DNA of 14,425 nt from Bifidobacteriaceae bacterium (GTDB lineage Bacteria; Actinomycetota; Actinomycetes; Actinomycetales; WQXJ01): assembly GCA_031278075.1 (NCBI GenBank), contig JAITLE010000275.1, positions 1 to 14,425 of the forward strand, in the 5' to 3' direction. This document shows, one piece after another, positions 1 through 6,972 of the stretch; within the stretch, counting starts at the first letter, position 1, and every line of letters begins with the position of its first letter. The translations under genes were made by a program, and so were the position numbers. The notes below the pieces were generated by a model. It searched no databases, had not been told where the DNA came from, and worked only from the letters and a program-made list of their open reading frames with translations.

Positions 1-105
1 CGGCCGTGATTCAGCCCCGCAGCCCGGTTATCTGTATCTCCGCAGGTCAGGGCCCTGCGCCGGCTCTGGCCGGGTTGACGCCGATCCGGGCGGGTCTGAC
101 CATTC

Positions 106-138
106 CTACACTTCTCCCGTCGGGAACGAGAAGTGTAG
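106..138. repeat. Palindrome copy 1
   Basis: The arms CTACACTTCTC (106-116) and GAGAAGTGTAG (128-138) are perfectly complementary, with an 11-nt centre CCGTCGGGAAC. It is followed by the conserved AGTTCCGCGG. Confidence 0.92.
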
Positions 139-263
139 AGTTCCGCGGCCCCCGCCGCGGCCCTAGGGATGACCGTCAACCCGCCCGGGGCGCGTTTCCG
201 CAGGTCAGAGCCCTGTACCGGCACTGGCCCGTTTGAGGCCGATCCGGGCGGGTCTGACCATTG

Positions 264-296
264 CTACACTTCTCCCGCCAGGAGCGAGAAGTGTAG
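264..296. repeat. Palindrome copy 2
   Basis: The arms at 264-274 and 286-296 are identical to copy 1. The 11-nt centre has drifted to CCGCCAGGAGC, so the stem is kept while the centre varies. Confidence 0.92.
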
Positions 297-421
297 AGTT
301 CCGCGGCCCGCGCCGCGGCCCGCTCACAGACCCGCAACCCGGCTGCAGGGTGTTTCCGCAGGTCAGGGCCCCGGAGCGGTCGGGGTCCGGCCGGCGCCGA
401 TCCGGGCGGGTGTGACCATTC

Positions 422-454
422 CTACACTTCTCCCGTCGGGGACGAGAAGTGTAG
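422..454. repeat. Palindrome copy 3
   Basis: The arms at 422-432 and 444-454 are identical to copy 1. The 11-nt centre is CCGTCGGGGAC. Confidence 0.92.
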
Positions 455-579
455 AGTTCCGCGGCCCGCGCCCCGGCCCTTGGGTTGACCGTCAACCCGC
501 CCGGGGCGCGTTTCCGCAGGTCAGAGCCCTGTACCGGCTCTGGTCGGGTTGGCGCCGATCCGGGCGGGTCTGACCATTC

Positions 580-612
580 CTACACTTCTCCCGTCGGGAG
601 GGAGAAGTGTAG
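580..612. repeat. Palindrome copy 4, downstream of pyrE
   Basis: The arms at 580-590 and 602-612 are identical to copy 1, with centre CCGTCGGGAGG. It lies 53 bp beyond the pyrE stop codon, so on the minus strand it could act as a transcription terminator or as a barrier that stabilises the mRNA 3' end. That role is inferred from position only; there is no T-run. Confidence 0.9.
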
Positions 613-665
613 AGTTGCGCGCCCCGCGGCCCGCGGCCCGGGCCTGAGATGGGCAGCGGCGCGGG

Positions 666-1253
666 CTACAGCCCCAGGTCGGACAGCCCGTAGAGGTGGT
701 GGTAGGGCAGGCCCAACGCCTCGACGCGTTCCCGCGCGCCGGTGGAACGGTCCACGATCACGGCCACGGCGCGCACCGCCGCGCCGGCTTCGCGGAGCGC
801 CTCGACCGCGGTGATCGCCGACCCACCGGTGGTGGATGTGTCCTCAAGGACCACCACCGGTCGCCCGGCCACATCGGGACCCTCGACGCGGCGCTGCAGG
901 CCGTGGGCCTTGGCGTCCTTGCGGACCACGAACGCGTCCAGGTCAAGCCCACGCGAGGCGGCGGCGTGCAGCATCGCTGCCGCCACCGGGTCCGCGCCCA
1001 TGGTCAGGCCGCCCACCGCCAGGTAGTCGTCGCCGGCGAGCAGCCCGCGCTCTTCGAGCAGGTCGAGCAGCAGGTGGCCGACCAGCGGAGCAGCCAGGTG
1101 GTGCAAGGTGACTCGCCTCAAGTCCACGTAATATTCGGCCTCACGGCCGGAGGCCAACGTGACCCTTCCCCTGATCACAGCCAAGTCGGCCACGAGCCGG
1201 CGCAACTGCTCGCGCGGCGCCAACCCAGCCAGACCGGCCTGCGCCGACCCCAC
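666..1253 (-). CDS. pyrE: Orotate phosphoribosyltransferase
   Basis: Converts orotate and PRPP to OMP and pyrophosphate, the fifth step of de novo pyrimidine synthesis, in the cytoplasm. With the GTG at 1251-1253 as start, the product is 195 aa, close to the usual 175-190. The PRPP-binding motif VVVLEDTSTTGGSA sits at residues 133-146, the catalytic-loop segment RKDAKAHG at 111-118, and the core GREAEYYVDLRR near 36-47 matches actinobacterial PyrE closely. The start is uncertain. The frame stays open upstream through a GPxAAV-coding repeat that offers many GTG codons, to a TTG at 1374-1376 that overlaps the upstream dehydrogenase stop (TTGA) and a GTG at 1410-1412. A TTG at 1221-1223 would give 185 aa. 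No start has a clear Shine-Dalgarno. It is probably co-transcribed with the dehydrogenase. Confidence 0.93.
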   Translation of the reverse strand: MGSAQAGLAGLAPREQLRRLVADLAVIRGRVTLASGREAEYYVDLRRVTLHHLAAPLVGHLLLDLLEERGLLAGDDYLAVGGLTMGADPVAAAMLHAAASRGLDLDAFVVRKDAKAHGLQRRVEGPDVAGRPVVVLEDTSTTGGSAITAVEALREAGAAVRAVAVIVDRSTGARERVEALGLPYHHLYGLSDLGL

Positions 1254-1358
1254 AGCCGCCACCGGCGCCGCCGGCCCCACAGCCGCCACCGGCCCCACAG
1301 CCGCCACAGCCGCCGCCGGCCCCACAGCCGCCGTCGGCCCCACAGCCGCCGCCGGCCC
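1251..1358 (-). repeat. 18-bp tandem repeat coding for GP(A/T/V)AAV at the pyrE N-terminus
   Basis: Read on the minus strand, 18-bp units occupy 1341-1358, 1323-1340, 1305-1322 and 1278-1295, with a 9-bp partial unit at 1296-1304 and a 27-bp variant at 1251-1277. In the pyrE frame they read as GPxAAV hexapeptides. Unit lengths are multiples of 3, so the frame is preserved. Each unit contributes at least one in-frame GTG, giving eight in the array. Confidence 0.85.
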
Positions 1359-1372
1359 CAGCCCAGCGGCGC

Positions 1373-2131
1373 TCAACGGTCTTCGACCAGACTCAGAGCC
1401 CGCACCATCCACCGTGGCAGCAACCGTGCCACCTGCCCCACCACGCCGTACCGGATCGAAGGCGTGGACAGCACCACTCCGCGGCGCACATCCGACAACG
1501 CCCGCGCCACCACGTCCGCGGCGGACAGCCACATCACGGACGGATAGGACAGGTAGTCCAAGCCGGCGCGAGCGTGGAACTCCGTCCGGGTCAGCCCTGG
1601 CAGCACTGCGGTGGCCGTCACCCCGGTCCCGTTCAGTTCCACGGCCAGCGCCTCGGTGAACGCTTTCACCCACGCTTTGTCCGCGCCATAGACCCCGGAC
1701 GCGAGGTAAGCGGCGATCGAGGAGACGTTGAGGATCGCGCCGCGCCCGCGTTCGACCATCGCCTTCGCCGCCGCATGCGACAGCACCAACACAGCGTGGA
1801 TCATCACCTTTTCCATCGCCACCAGGTCTTTCGCCGGCGCCTCCAGGAATCGTTCCCGCGTGCCGAAGCCCGCGTTGTTGACCAGCAGCCCGACCGGCCG
1901 GGTCGGCGCTTTGAGCCGCGCGGTGAGCCGCGCCAAGTCCCGTTCCTTGGACAGATCGGCCGGCAACACCTCCACCCGCACCCCAGCCGCGGAGCGCAGC
2001 TTCGCGGCGAGTTGCTCCAGCCGCGTCTCGTCCCTGGCGACCAGCACCAGATTGTGCCTGAGCGTCGCCAACTGCCACGCGAATTCTTCACCCAGTCCGG
2101 CACTCGCCCCCGTAATCAGCGCAGTTCCCAT
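1373..2131 (-). CDS. Short-chain dehydrogenase/reductase (classical SDR)
   Basis: A 252-aa NAD(P)-dependent oxidoreductase of unknown substrate. The features of a classical SDR are present in order: the dinucleotide-binding motif TGASAGLG (residues 7-14), NNAG (85-88), the catalytic serine in NVSS (Ser138), Tyr148 and Lys152 of YxxxK, and PG at 188-189 followed by T-x-T/F. ARDETRL near 32-38, with a basic residue after the second beta strand, suggests NADP preference. Length is typical and I see no signal peptide. The ATG start is supported by a TAGGCT hexamer ending 6 nt upstream and the absence of a Shine-Dalgarno (leaderless pattern). It is the first gene of an apparent two-gene unit with pyrE, whose frame overlaps its 3' end. 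Family assignment is secure; substrate cannot be called. Confidence 0.92.
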   Translation of the reverse strand: MGTALITGASAGLGEEFAWQLATLRHNLVLVARDETRLEQLAAKLRSAAGVRVEVLPADLSKERDLARLTARLKAPTRPVGLLVNNAGFGTRERFLEAPAKDLVAMEKVMIHAVLVLSHAAAKAMVERGRGAILNVSSIAAYLASGVYGADKAWVKAFTEALAVELNGTGVTATAVLPGLTRTEFHARAGLDYLSYPSVMWLSAADVVARALSDVRRGVVLSTPSIRYGVVGQVARLLPRWMVRALSLVEDR

Positions 2132-2137
2132 AGCAAC

Positions 2138-2143
2138 AGCCTA
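2138..2143 (-). promoter_or_regulatory. Probable leaderless -10 for the SDR-pyrE unit
   Basis: On the minus strand TAGGCT is followed by 6 nt and then the ATG at 2129-2131, with no Shine-Dalgarno. This fits the TAnnnT spacing of actinobacterial leaderless promoters. No recognisable -35 is seen. Confidence 0.5.
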
Positions 2144-2173
2144 CTGGGCGCGTCCCGTGGCGCCCGTGACGGT

Positions 2174-2179
2174 TACCCT
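2174..2179 (+). promoter_or_regulatory. Probable leaderless -10 for the exonuclease III gene
   Basis: TACCCT is followed by 6 nt and then the ATG at 2186, again with no Shine-Dalgarno. It shares a 54-bp divergent gap with the SDR promoter; the two -10 hexamers are only 30 bp apart. Confidence 0.5.
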
Positions 2180-2185
2180 TGCGCT

Positions 2186-2983
2186 ATGCGGATCGCGACT
2201 TGGAACATCAACTCCGTGCGCGCTCATCTCGACCGCACGCTCGCTTACCTCGCCGCCCACGAAGTCGACGTCCTCGCTCTGCAAGAGACGAAGGTGAAGG
2301 ACGCGGTCTTCCCGGTCGCGCCGTTCGAGGCGGCCGGTTACCGGGTCGCGCGGCACGGGATCGACCAGTGGAACGGTGTCGCGTTGGCGTCCCGGGTCGG
2401 CCTGGCCGAGGTGCGCACCCACTTCCCCGCCCAGCCGCCGTTCGCCAAGGGCGGGGCCGCGCCCGCGCTTGAGGCTCGCGCCATCAGCGCCGTCTGCGGC
2501 GGCGTCACCGTCTGGTCGTTGTATGTGCCGCACGGCCGCGCGTCGGCGGACCCCCACATGGCGTACAAGCTGGCGTTTCTCAAGGCTTTGGCGCACGATG
2601 CCGACCGTTGGATCGGCCGCGACCCCTCCGCCCAGTTCGCCTTCGTCGGCGATTTCAACGTCGCGCCGCTGGACAGCGATGTCTGGGATCCTGCGGTGTT
2701 CGAAGGCAAGACCCACACTTCGGCGGGGGAACGCGCGGCGTTCGGCGAATTGGCGCGGGTCGGGATGCGGGAGGTGACGCGCGAGCACATCCCCGAGGCT
2801 GGGGCTTACACGTTTTGGGATTATCAGCAGCTCCGCTTCCCTAGGAACGAGGGCATGCGTATTGATTTCGCGTACTGTTCGCCGGCGCTGGCGGACCGGG
2901 TGACGGGTGTGCGGATCGTGCGCGAGGAACGCAAGGGCCGCGGCGCGTCCGACCACGTCCCGGTCGAACTCGACTTGGCTTGA
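2186..2983 (+). CDS. xth: Exodeoxyribonuclease III / AP endonuclease family (Xth)
   Basis: A Mg2+-dependent 3'-5' exonuclease and AP endonuclease of base-excision repair. The 265-aa product is the usual size. Residues of the exonuclease III fold are visible in order: WNINS (6-10, with Asn7 and Asn9), metal-binding Glu34 in LQETK, Tyr113 in LYVPHGR, Asp156 and Asn158 in GDFNVAP, Asp227 in RIDFAY, and the terminal catalytic SDH at 255-257. The upstream reading frame is open for several hundred bases, but that part is antisense to the SDR gene; the family N-terminus MRIATWN begins exactly at this ATG. It is divergent from the SDR gene and converges on aldA, with a shared hairpin after the stop. 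I am confident of the family; the exact paralogue (xthA or exoA-like) is less certain. Confidence 0.95.
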   Translation: MRIATWNINSVRAHLDRTLAYLAAHEVDVLALQETKVKDAVFPVAPFEAAGYRVARHGIDQWNGVALASRVGLAEVRTHFPAQPPFAKGGAAPALEARAISAVCGGVTVWSLYVPHGRASADPHMAYKLAFLKALAHDADRWIGRDPSAQFAFVGDFNVAPLDSDVWDPAVFEGKTHTSAGERAAFGELARVGMREVTREHIPEAGAYTFWDYQQLRFPRNEGMRIDFAYCSPALADRVTGVRIVREERKGRGASDHVPVELDLA

Positions 2984-2992
2984 ACATGTGAG

Positions 2993-3034
2993 AGCGCCCG
3001 ATGCCGCCCGCTCGCGGGGACGGCATCGGGCGCT
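2993..3034. terminator. Bidirectional hairpin between convergent exonuclease III and aldA genes
   Basis: A perfect 14-bp inverted repeat has arms AGCGCCCGATGCCG (2993-3006) and CGGCATCGGGCGCT (3021-3034). The 14-nt centre can itself pair as CCCG/CGGG. It fills the 60-bp gap between the two stop codons. There is no T-run, as is common for high-GC actinobacterial terminators. Confidence 0.85.
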
Positions 3035-3043
3035 GGAAGGGCG

Positions 3044-4477
3044 TCAGTAGCGGATGTACACCGCTTGCGACTGCAGGTACTCGTATAGGCCGTGTTTGCC
3101 GTCGGCGCCCCCGATCCCGGACTTGCGCCAACCGGCGTGGAAGCCCTGGATGCCCTCGAAGTGCTCCCGGTTGACGTAGGTCTCGCCGAAGTTGAGGTCC
3201 TTGATCGCCTGCATCGTGGTGGATACACTCCTCGTCCACACCGATGAGGTCAGGCCGTATTCGCAGTCGTTGGCGGCTGCGATGACGGAGTCGTAATCGT
3301 CCCATTCGATGACTGGGAGGACGGGCCCGAAGACTTCCTTTTGGACGATCTCAGAATCCTGGGCGGCGCCCGCCAGGATGGTGGGCTGATAGAAGTAGCC
3401 GGTCCCGAGATCGGCGGGCGCGCCACCGGTGACGACTTCGGCGCCGGCGGCGACCGCCCGCTCCACCATGCCGCTGATCTTCTCGAGCTGGGCTTTGTCG
3501 ATCTGGGTGCTGTAGGCGACGCCCTCCGCTGCCGGGTCGCCGATCTTCGCGGCTTCGAAGGCTGCCTTGAGCCTTTCGATGAACTCCGGGTAGATGTCCT
3601 TGTGGACATAGGCCCGTTCGGCGCAGTTGCAGACCTGGCCGGAGAAGATCAGGCGGGAGTCGGTCACGCCCTTGACCGCGAGGTCGAGGTCTGCGTCTGG
3701 GAACACGATCGCGGGAGCTTTGCCGCCGAGTTCCAGCGATGTCTTCATGATCTTCTCGGCCGAGTCCTTGATGATCTCGACGCCGGCTTCCACCGAGCCC
3801 GTCAGCGAGACGATGTCGGAATACGGGTGCCGCACCAGGGCGCTGCCGAGTGTTCCGCCGGAGCCGCTGACGAAGTTCAGCACGCCTGGGGGCAGGCCGA
3901 TCTCCTGGATCAGCTCCGCGAAGCGGAGCGTGGTCAGCGGGGTGGTGCTGGACGGCTTGATCACCGTGGCGCAGCCGGTGAGCAGCGACGGCGCCACCTT
4001 GCGCGCCATCACGAAGAACGGGAAGTTCCACGGGCAGATTCCGACCGCCACACCGATCGGCTTCTGGAACAGCAGGATGTTCTCTTGTGGGTCGTCCGAG
4101 TTGATGATCTCGCCTTCGTAGATCCGGGCCCATCCCGCGTAGTAGTCGAAGTAGGTCGCGGTCACGTCGATCTCGACTTGAGCCAAGGGGGCGACTTTCG
4201 CTTGCTCGCTGAGCAGCAGCTCAGCCAGTTCCACCCGGTGTTCCCGGATGATGGCGGCCATCTGGGCGAGGTAGCCCGCCCGGTCTGACGGCGCGCGCTT
4301 GGCCCAGGCCGGTTGGGCAGCTTTCGCGGCGCTGAGGGCGCGGTCCGCCGCCGCCGCGCCTAGTTTGGGGGCCAGCCCGATGATCTGGCCGGTATAGGGG
4401 TTCTCGACCTCGATGTATTCGTCTGCGCCGACGGCCTCGCCGCCGATGTAGTTCGAGTATTGGGGAACAGCGTTCAT
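3044..4477 (-). CDS. aldA: Lactaldehyde/glycolaldehyde dehydrogenase
   Basis: Oxidises L-lactaldehyde to L-lactate, or glycolaldehyde to glycolate, with NAD+. The 477-aa product aligns with E. coli AldA (479 aa) from memory over nearly its full length, including the distinctive SGQVCNCAER and the C-terminal FHAGWRKSGIGGADGKHGL. Active-site elements are present: PWNF at 149-152, Lys174 in VIKP, general base Glu249 in LELGGK, and catalytic Cys283 in GQVC. The ATG at 4475-4477 is chosen because AAGGAG (4482-4487) lies 4 nt upstream and the N-terminus then matches AldA. The frame also remains open 48 bp further upstream. It is divergent from lutABC, whose substrate, lactate, is its expected product, so the two units plausibly form one pathway. 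A candidate operator lies just upstream of the ribosome binding site. Confidence 0.94.
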   Translation of the reverse strand: MNAVPQYSNYIGGEAVGADEYIEVENPYTGQIIGLAPKLGAAAADRALSAAKAAQPAWAKRAPSDRAGYLAQMAAIIREHRVELAELLLSEQAKVAPLAQVEIDVTATYFDYYAGWARIYEGEIINSDDPQENILLFQKPIGVAVGICPWNFPFFVMARKVAPSLLTGCATVIKPSSTTPLTTLRFAELIQEIGLPPGVLNFVSGSGGTLGSALVRHPYSDIVSLTGSVEAGVEIIKDSAEKIMKTSLELGGKAPAIVFPDADLDLAVKGVTDSRLIFSGQVCNCAERAYVHKDIYPEFIERLKAAFEAAKIGDPAAEGVAYSTQIDKAQLEKISGMVERAVAAGAEVVTGGAPADLGTGYFYQPTILAGAAQDSEIVQKEVFGPVLPVIEWDDYDSVIAAANDCEYGLTSSVWTRSVSTTMQAIKDLNFGETYVNREHFEGIQGFHAGWRKSGIGGADGKHGLYEYLQSQAVYIRY

Positions 4478-4494
4478 CTCACTCCTTCGTGTTT

Positions 4495-4504
4495 GAAACG
4501 TTCC
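4495..4504. promoter_or_regulatory. Candidate operator GAAACGTTCC upstream of aldA
   Basis: An imperfect palindrome centred on AACGTT with a CG centre resembles LacI-type operators. It lies 17 bp before the aldA start, downstream of the proposed aldA -10, where a bound repressor would block transcription. No regulator gene is in the window, so the assignment is tentative. Confidence 0.35.
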
Positions 4505-4523
4505 GGAGACACCGGTTCTCAGC

Positions 4524-4553
4524 ACGCTACCAGCGCGAGCCGCCGCCTGCCAG
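4524..4553 (-). promoter_or_regulatory. Candidate aldA promoter
   Basis: On the minus strand an extended -10, TGGTAGCGT (TGnTAnnnT), has its hexamer at 4524-4529. An 18-bp spacer precedes it, with a weak -35 CTGGCA at 4548-4553 matching TTGACA at 4 of 6 positions. Start of transcription would be near 4517, just ahead of the candidate operator. Confidence 0.4.
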
Positions 4554-4674
4554 AGCTAGATCTCGGCGGATGCCGCGGCCGCCCGCATGGGGTCTGCGAC
4601 GGATCCGGGTGGCGCGCGGCGCCGGGGAAGCGGCGGGGTCCTCGGGGCGGCGAGCCTTGGGCTCGGCCCGGATC

Positions 4675-4704
4675 TTGATCGGCCTGGGCCACGCCCGTTA
4701 GCTT
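4675..4704 (+). promoter_or_regulatory. Candidate promoter of the lutABC-exporter operon
   Basis: TTGATC (4675-4680), an 18-bp spacer, then TAGCTT (4699-4704). It is the best sigma-70-like pair in the 303-bp aldA-lutA gap and would give a 5' untranslated leader of about 70 nt. I see no riboswitch fold in that leader. Confidence 0.4.
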
Positions 4705-4780
4705 GGGTTGTCGGTGTTCGCGCGACGGGGCGCGGGCGTGAGCGGACGGGATCGTGCGCGGCAAGGCGGAGGAGAGACAA

Positions 4781-5542
4781 ATGGCGGATCCGGGCCAAGG
4801 AATGCGCGTGGGGCTGTTCGCGACCTGCGTCAACGATTTGATGTTCCCCGAGACGGCGCGGGCGGCCACCCAACTGCTGCGGCGGCTCGGGTGCGAGGTG
4901 GTGTTCCCGCCGGGGCAAACCTGCTGCGGGCAGATGATGACGAACACTGGCTACTTCAAGGCTGCGCTCGGCGCGGTCAAGGCCTACGCGAACGCCTTCG
5001 AGGGGTGCGATGTGGTGGTCGCCCCGTCGGGTTCGTGCGTCGCGTCGGTGCGGCACCAGCACGCGATGCTGGCGCGTGGCGGCGGCTCGGCCAAACTGGT
5101 CGACCGCGTGGAGACGGCCGCGGCGAAGACCTATGACATCACGGAGTTCCTCGTGGACCGGCTGGGAGTGACGGATGTGGGCGCGTTCTTCCCGCATCGC
5201 GTGACGTACCACCCGTCGTGCCATTCGGCCAGGCTGGCGCGGCTCGGGGAACGCCCCTACCAGCTGCTGCGGGCGGTGCGGGGCCTGGAGCTGCTCGACC
5301 TGCCGGACGCGGAGCAATGCTGCGGGTTCGGCGGGACGTTCTCGGTGAAGAACCCTGACGTGTCAGTGGCGCTCGCGGCGGACAAGGCCGCGAACGTTGT
5401 CGCGACCGGGGCGGAATATGTGGTCGCGCCGGACAACGCGTGCCTGATGAACATCGGCGGGGTGCTGACCCGTGGCCGGGCCGCAGTCAAGCCGATCCAC
5501 CTGGTTGAGATCCTGGCTCAGACCGAGGAGGACCACCGATGA
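4781..5542 (+). CDS. lutA: L-lactate oxidation protein LutA (CCG-domain Fe-S subunit)
   Basis: Subunit of the LutABC L-lactate dehydrogenase complex, which oxidises L-lactate to pyruvate in the cytoplasm. The 253-aa protein carries two cysteine-rich CCG domains of the heterodisulfide reductase/glycolate oxidase type. The first has Cys16, Cys48-Cys49-Gly50 and Cys86. The second has Cys147 (HPSCHSARL), Cys180-Cys181-Gly182 in QCCGFGGTFS, and Cys221. Both sets appear complete. The ATG at 4781 is preferred over an in-frame GTG at 4754 because GGAGGAGAG (4768-4776) lies at proper distance and family N-termini begin with RVGLFATC-like sequence. The stop overlaps the lutB start by 4 bp (ATGA), indicating translational coupling. 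It is the first gene of the operon. Confidence 0.94.
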   Translation: MADPGQGMRVGLFATCVNDLMFPETARAATQLLRRLGCEVVFPPGQTCCGQMMTNTGYFKAALGAVKAYANAFEGCDVVVAPSGSCVASVRHQHAMLARGGGSAKLVDRVETAAAKTYDITEFLVDRLGVTDVGAFFPHRVTYHPSCHSARLARLGERPYQLLRAVRGLELLDLPDAEQCCGFGGTFSVKNPDVSVALAADKAANVVATGAEYVVAPDNACLMNIGGVLTRGRAAVKPIHLVEILAQTEEDHR

Positions 5543-6972
5543 GCGCCATAGCCCCGCCGTTCCCTGAGGCGGCCCGTAAACAGTTGGCGAACCCGCAGCT
5601 CAGAGCCAATTTGCGGCGGGCCACCAGCACCATCAAGGCGAAACGCGCGTTGCGCCAAGCCGAGATGGCGGATTGGGAGGAGCTGCGGGCCGCGGCCGCG
5701 GCGATCAAGGACCGGATGATCAGCCAGATGGACGTCTACCTGGAGCAGGCTGAGGCGGCGCTGACCCGCGCGGGCGCCCAGGTCCACTGGGCGCGGGACG
5801 CGGATGAGGCGAACAGCGTGGTCACAGCTCTGGTCCAGGCCACCGGCGCGACAGAAGTGGTCAAGGTCAAGTCGATGCTGACCCAGGAGATCGGCCTCAA
5901 CGACGCGCTGCGCCGCGCGGGGATCGCGCCGTTTGAGACGGACCTCGCAGAGTTGATTGTGCAACTGGGCCACGACACGCCCAGCCACATCTTGGTGCCA
6001 GCGATCCACCGCAACCGCGCCGAGGTGCGCGAGATCTTCCTGGCGGAGATGGGGCTGGTCGGCCGCCCGGCCCCGCCGGATCTCAGCAGCGACCCGAACG
6101 ATCTGGCCGCGGCGGCCCGCGCCCATTTGAGGGAGAAGTTCCTGCGCGCCAAGGTCGGGATCTCGGGGGGGAACTTCCTGATCGCGGAGACGGGCACCTT
6201 GGTGGTGGTCGAGTCGGAAGGCAACGGCCGGATGTGCCTGACGCTGCCTGAGACCCTGATCAGCGTGGTCGGGATCGAGAAGGTGCTGCCCACTTTCCAA
6301 GATCTCGAGGTGTTCATGCAGTTGCTGCCGCGCAGCTCCACAGGTGAGCGCATGAACCCGTACACCTCGATGTGGAGCGGGGTCACCCCAGGCGACGGCC
6401 CGTCGAACGTCCATGTCGTCCTTGTCGCGGGCGGCCGTTTGAAGGCGCTCGCGGAGCCTGCGGCCCGGCCCATGCTGCGCTGCATCAGGTGTTCTGCGTG
6501 TATGAACACGTGCCCGGTGTACCAGAAGGTGGGCGGCCACGCGTACGGGTCCGTCTACCCTGGTCCCATCGGAATAGTCCTGACTCCCCAGTTCCGCGGT
6601 CTCGACACGCCCCTCGACCGCTCGCTGCCGTTCGCGTGCACGCTGTGCGCCGCCTGCGCCGACGTCTGCCCGGTCAAGATCCCCTTGCCGGATCTCATAG
6701 TCCGCCAGCGGCATAAGGTCGCGGTGGCGAAGACCGCCGATCTCCGCCCGCATCTGGAGGTCCTCGCGATGGCCGGCGCGGGTTGGTTGTTCCGCCGCGG
6801 CTGGCGGCTCGCATTGGCGGGTTGGGCGTTGTCCGTGGTGGGCCGCCTGCGCGGCGCCCGCGGCGCCATAGGCCCGCTCCCCTGGCCCATGTCACGCTGG
6901 ACCCGAGCGCGTGATCTGCCGGCGCCGCCACGGCAGTCGTTCCGCGCCTGGTGGAGGAGGGGATCGCGGTGA
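5539..6972 (+). CDS. lutB: L-lactate oxidation iron-sulfur protein LutB
   Basis: Electron-transferring subunit of LutABC. The 477-aa product has an N-terminal LUD domain. The recognisable core GISGGNFLIAETGTLVVVESEGNGR lies near residues 207-231 and the motif MNPYTSMWSG near 272-281. A ferredoxin-like segment follows with two complete CxxCxxCxxxC(P) clusters: Cys315, 318, 321 and 325, then Cys367, 370, 373 and 377. Each is expected to take part in binding a [4Fe-4S] centre. The start ATG overlaps the lutA stop and has GAGGAGG (5525-5531) 7 nt upstream. The C-terminal 80 residues are rich in Trp, Arg and Ala, include a moderately hydrophobic stretch (near 402-430), and end in basic residues; weak membrane or partner association is possible but unproven. 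The stop overlaps lutC. Confidence 0.95.
   Translation: MSAIAPPFPEAARKQLANPQLRANLRRATSTIKAKRALRQAEMADWEELRAAAAAIKDRMISQMDVYLEQAEAALTRAGAQVHWARDADEANSVVTALVQATGATEVVKVKSMLTQEIGLNDALRRAGIAPFETDLAELIVQLGHDTPSHILVPAIHRNRAEVREIFLAEMGLVGRPAPPDLSSDPNDLAAAARAHLREKFLRAKVGISGGNFLIAETGTLVVVESEGNGRMCLTLPETLISVVGIEKVLPTFQDLEVFMQLLPRSSTGERMNPYTSMWSGVTPGDGPSNVHVVLVAGGRLKALAEPAARPMLRCIRCSACMNTCPVYQKVGGHAYGSVYPGPIGIVLTPQFRGLDTPLDRSLPFACTLCAACADVCPVKIPLPDLIVRQRHKVAVAKTADLRPHLEVLAMAGAGWLFRRGWRLALAGWALSVVGRLRGARGAIGPLPWPMSRWTRARDLPAPPRQSFRAWWRRGSR

Larger units (their letters stand above)
1..620. repeat. Tandem array of 158-bp units, each with a perfect palindrome
   Basis: Four consecutive units share an exact 158-bp period. 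The block CGCAGGTCAG starts at 41, 199, 357 and 515, and the palindrome left arm CTACACTTCTC starts at 106, 264, 422 and 580. Each unit has a conserved block around CGCAGGTCAG, then GATCCGGGCGGG and TGACCATT, then the palindrome followed by GAGTTCCGCGGCC. Units alternate. The second and fourth share GACCGTCAAC (171 and 487, 316 bp apart) and GTCAGAGCCCTGTACCGG, while the first and third carry GTCAGGGCCC and lack the GACCGTCAAC block. The array probably continues left of the window. No credible protein is encoded here: open frames in it only read through the repeats. It abuts the 3' end of pyrE. Confidence 0.93.

Noticed and set aside
169..573. Protein-coding gene in the repeat array (open frames up to 134 aa on either strand)
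   Set aside because: The frames simply read through the tandem repeats, have no homology that I recognise, and no start signals; high GC makes such frames common.
1..620. CRISPR array, because of regularly spaced palindromic repeats
   Set aside because: The period is 158 bp, the intervening sequence is itself repeated rather than unique, and no cas gene is nearby.
1574..2185. Upstream extension of the exonuclease III frame
   Set aside because: The open frame is antisense to the SDR gene; the family N-terminus starts at 2186 with a -10-like hexamer right before it.
5518..6753. Long open frame of 411 aa antisense to lutB
   Set aside because: It mirrors lutB codons, has an Arg/His/Gln-rich composition typical of the reverse strand of high-GC genes, and lutB is unambiguous.
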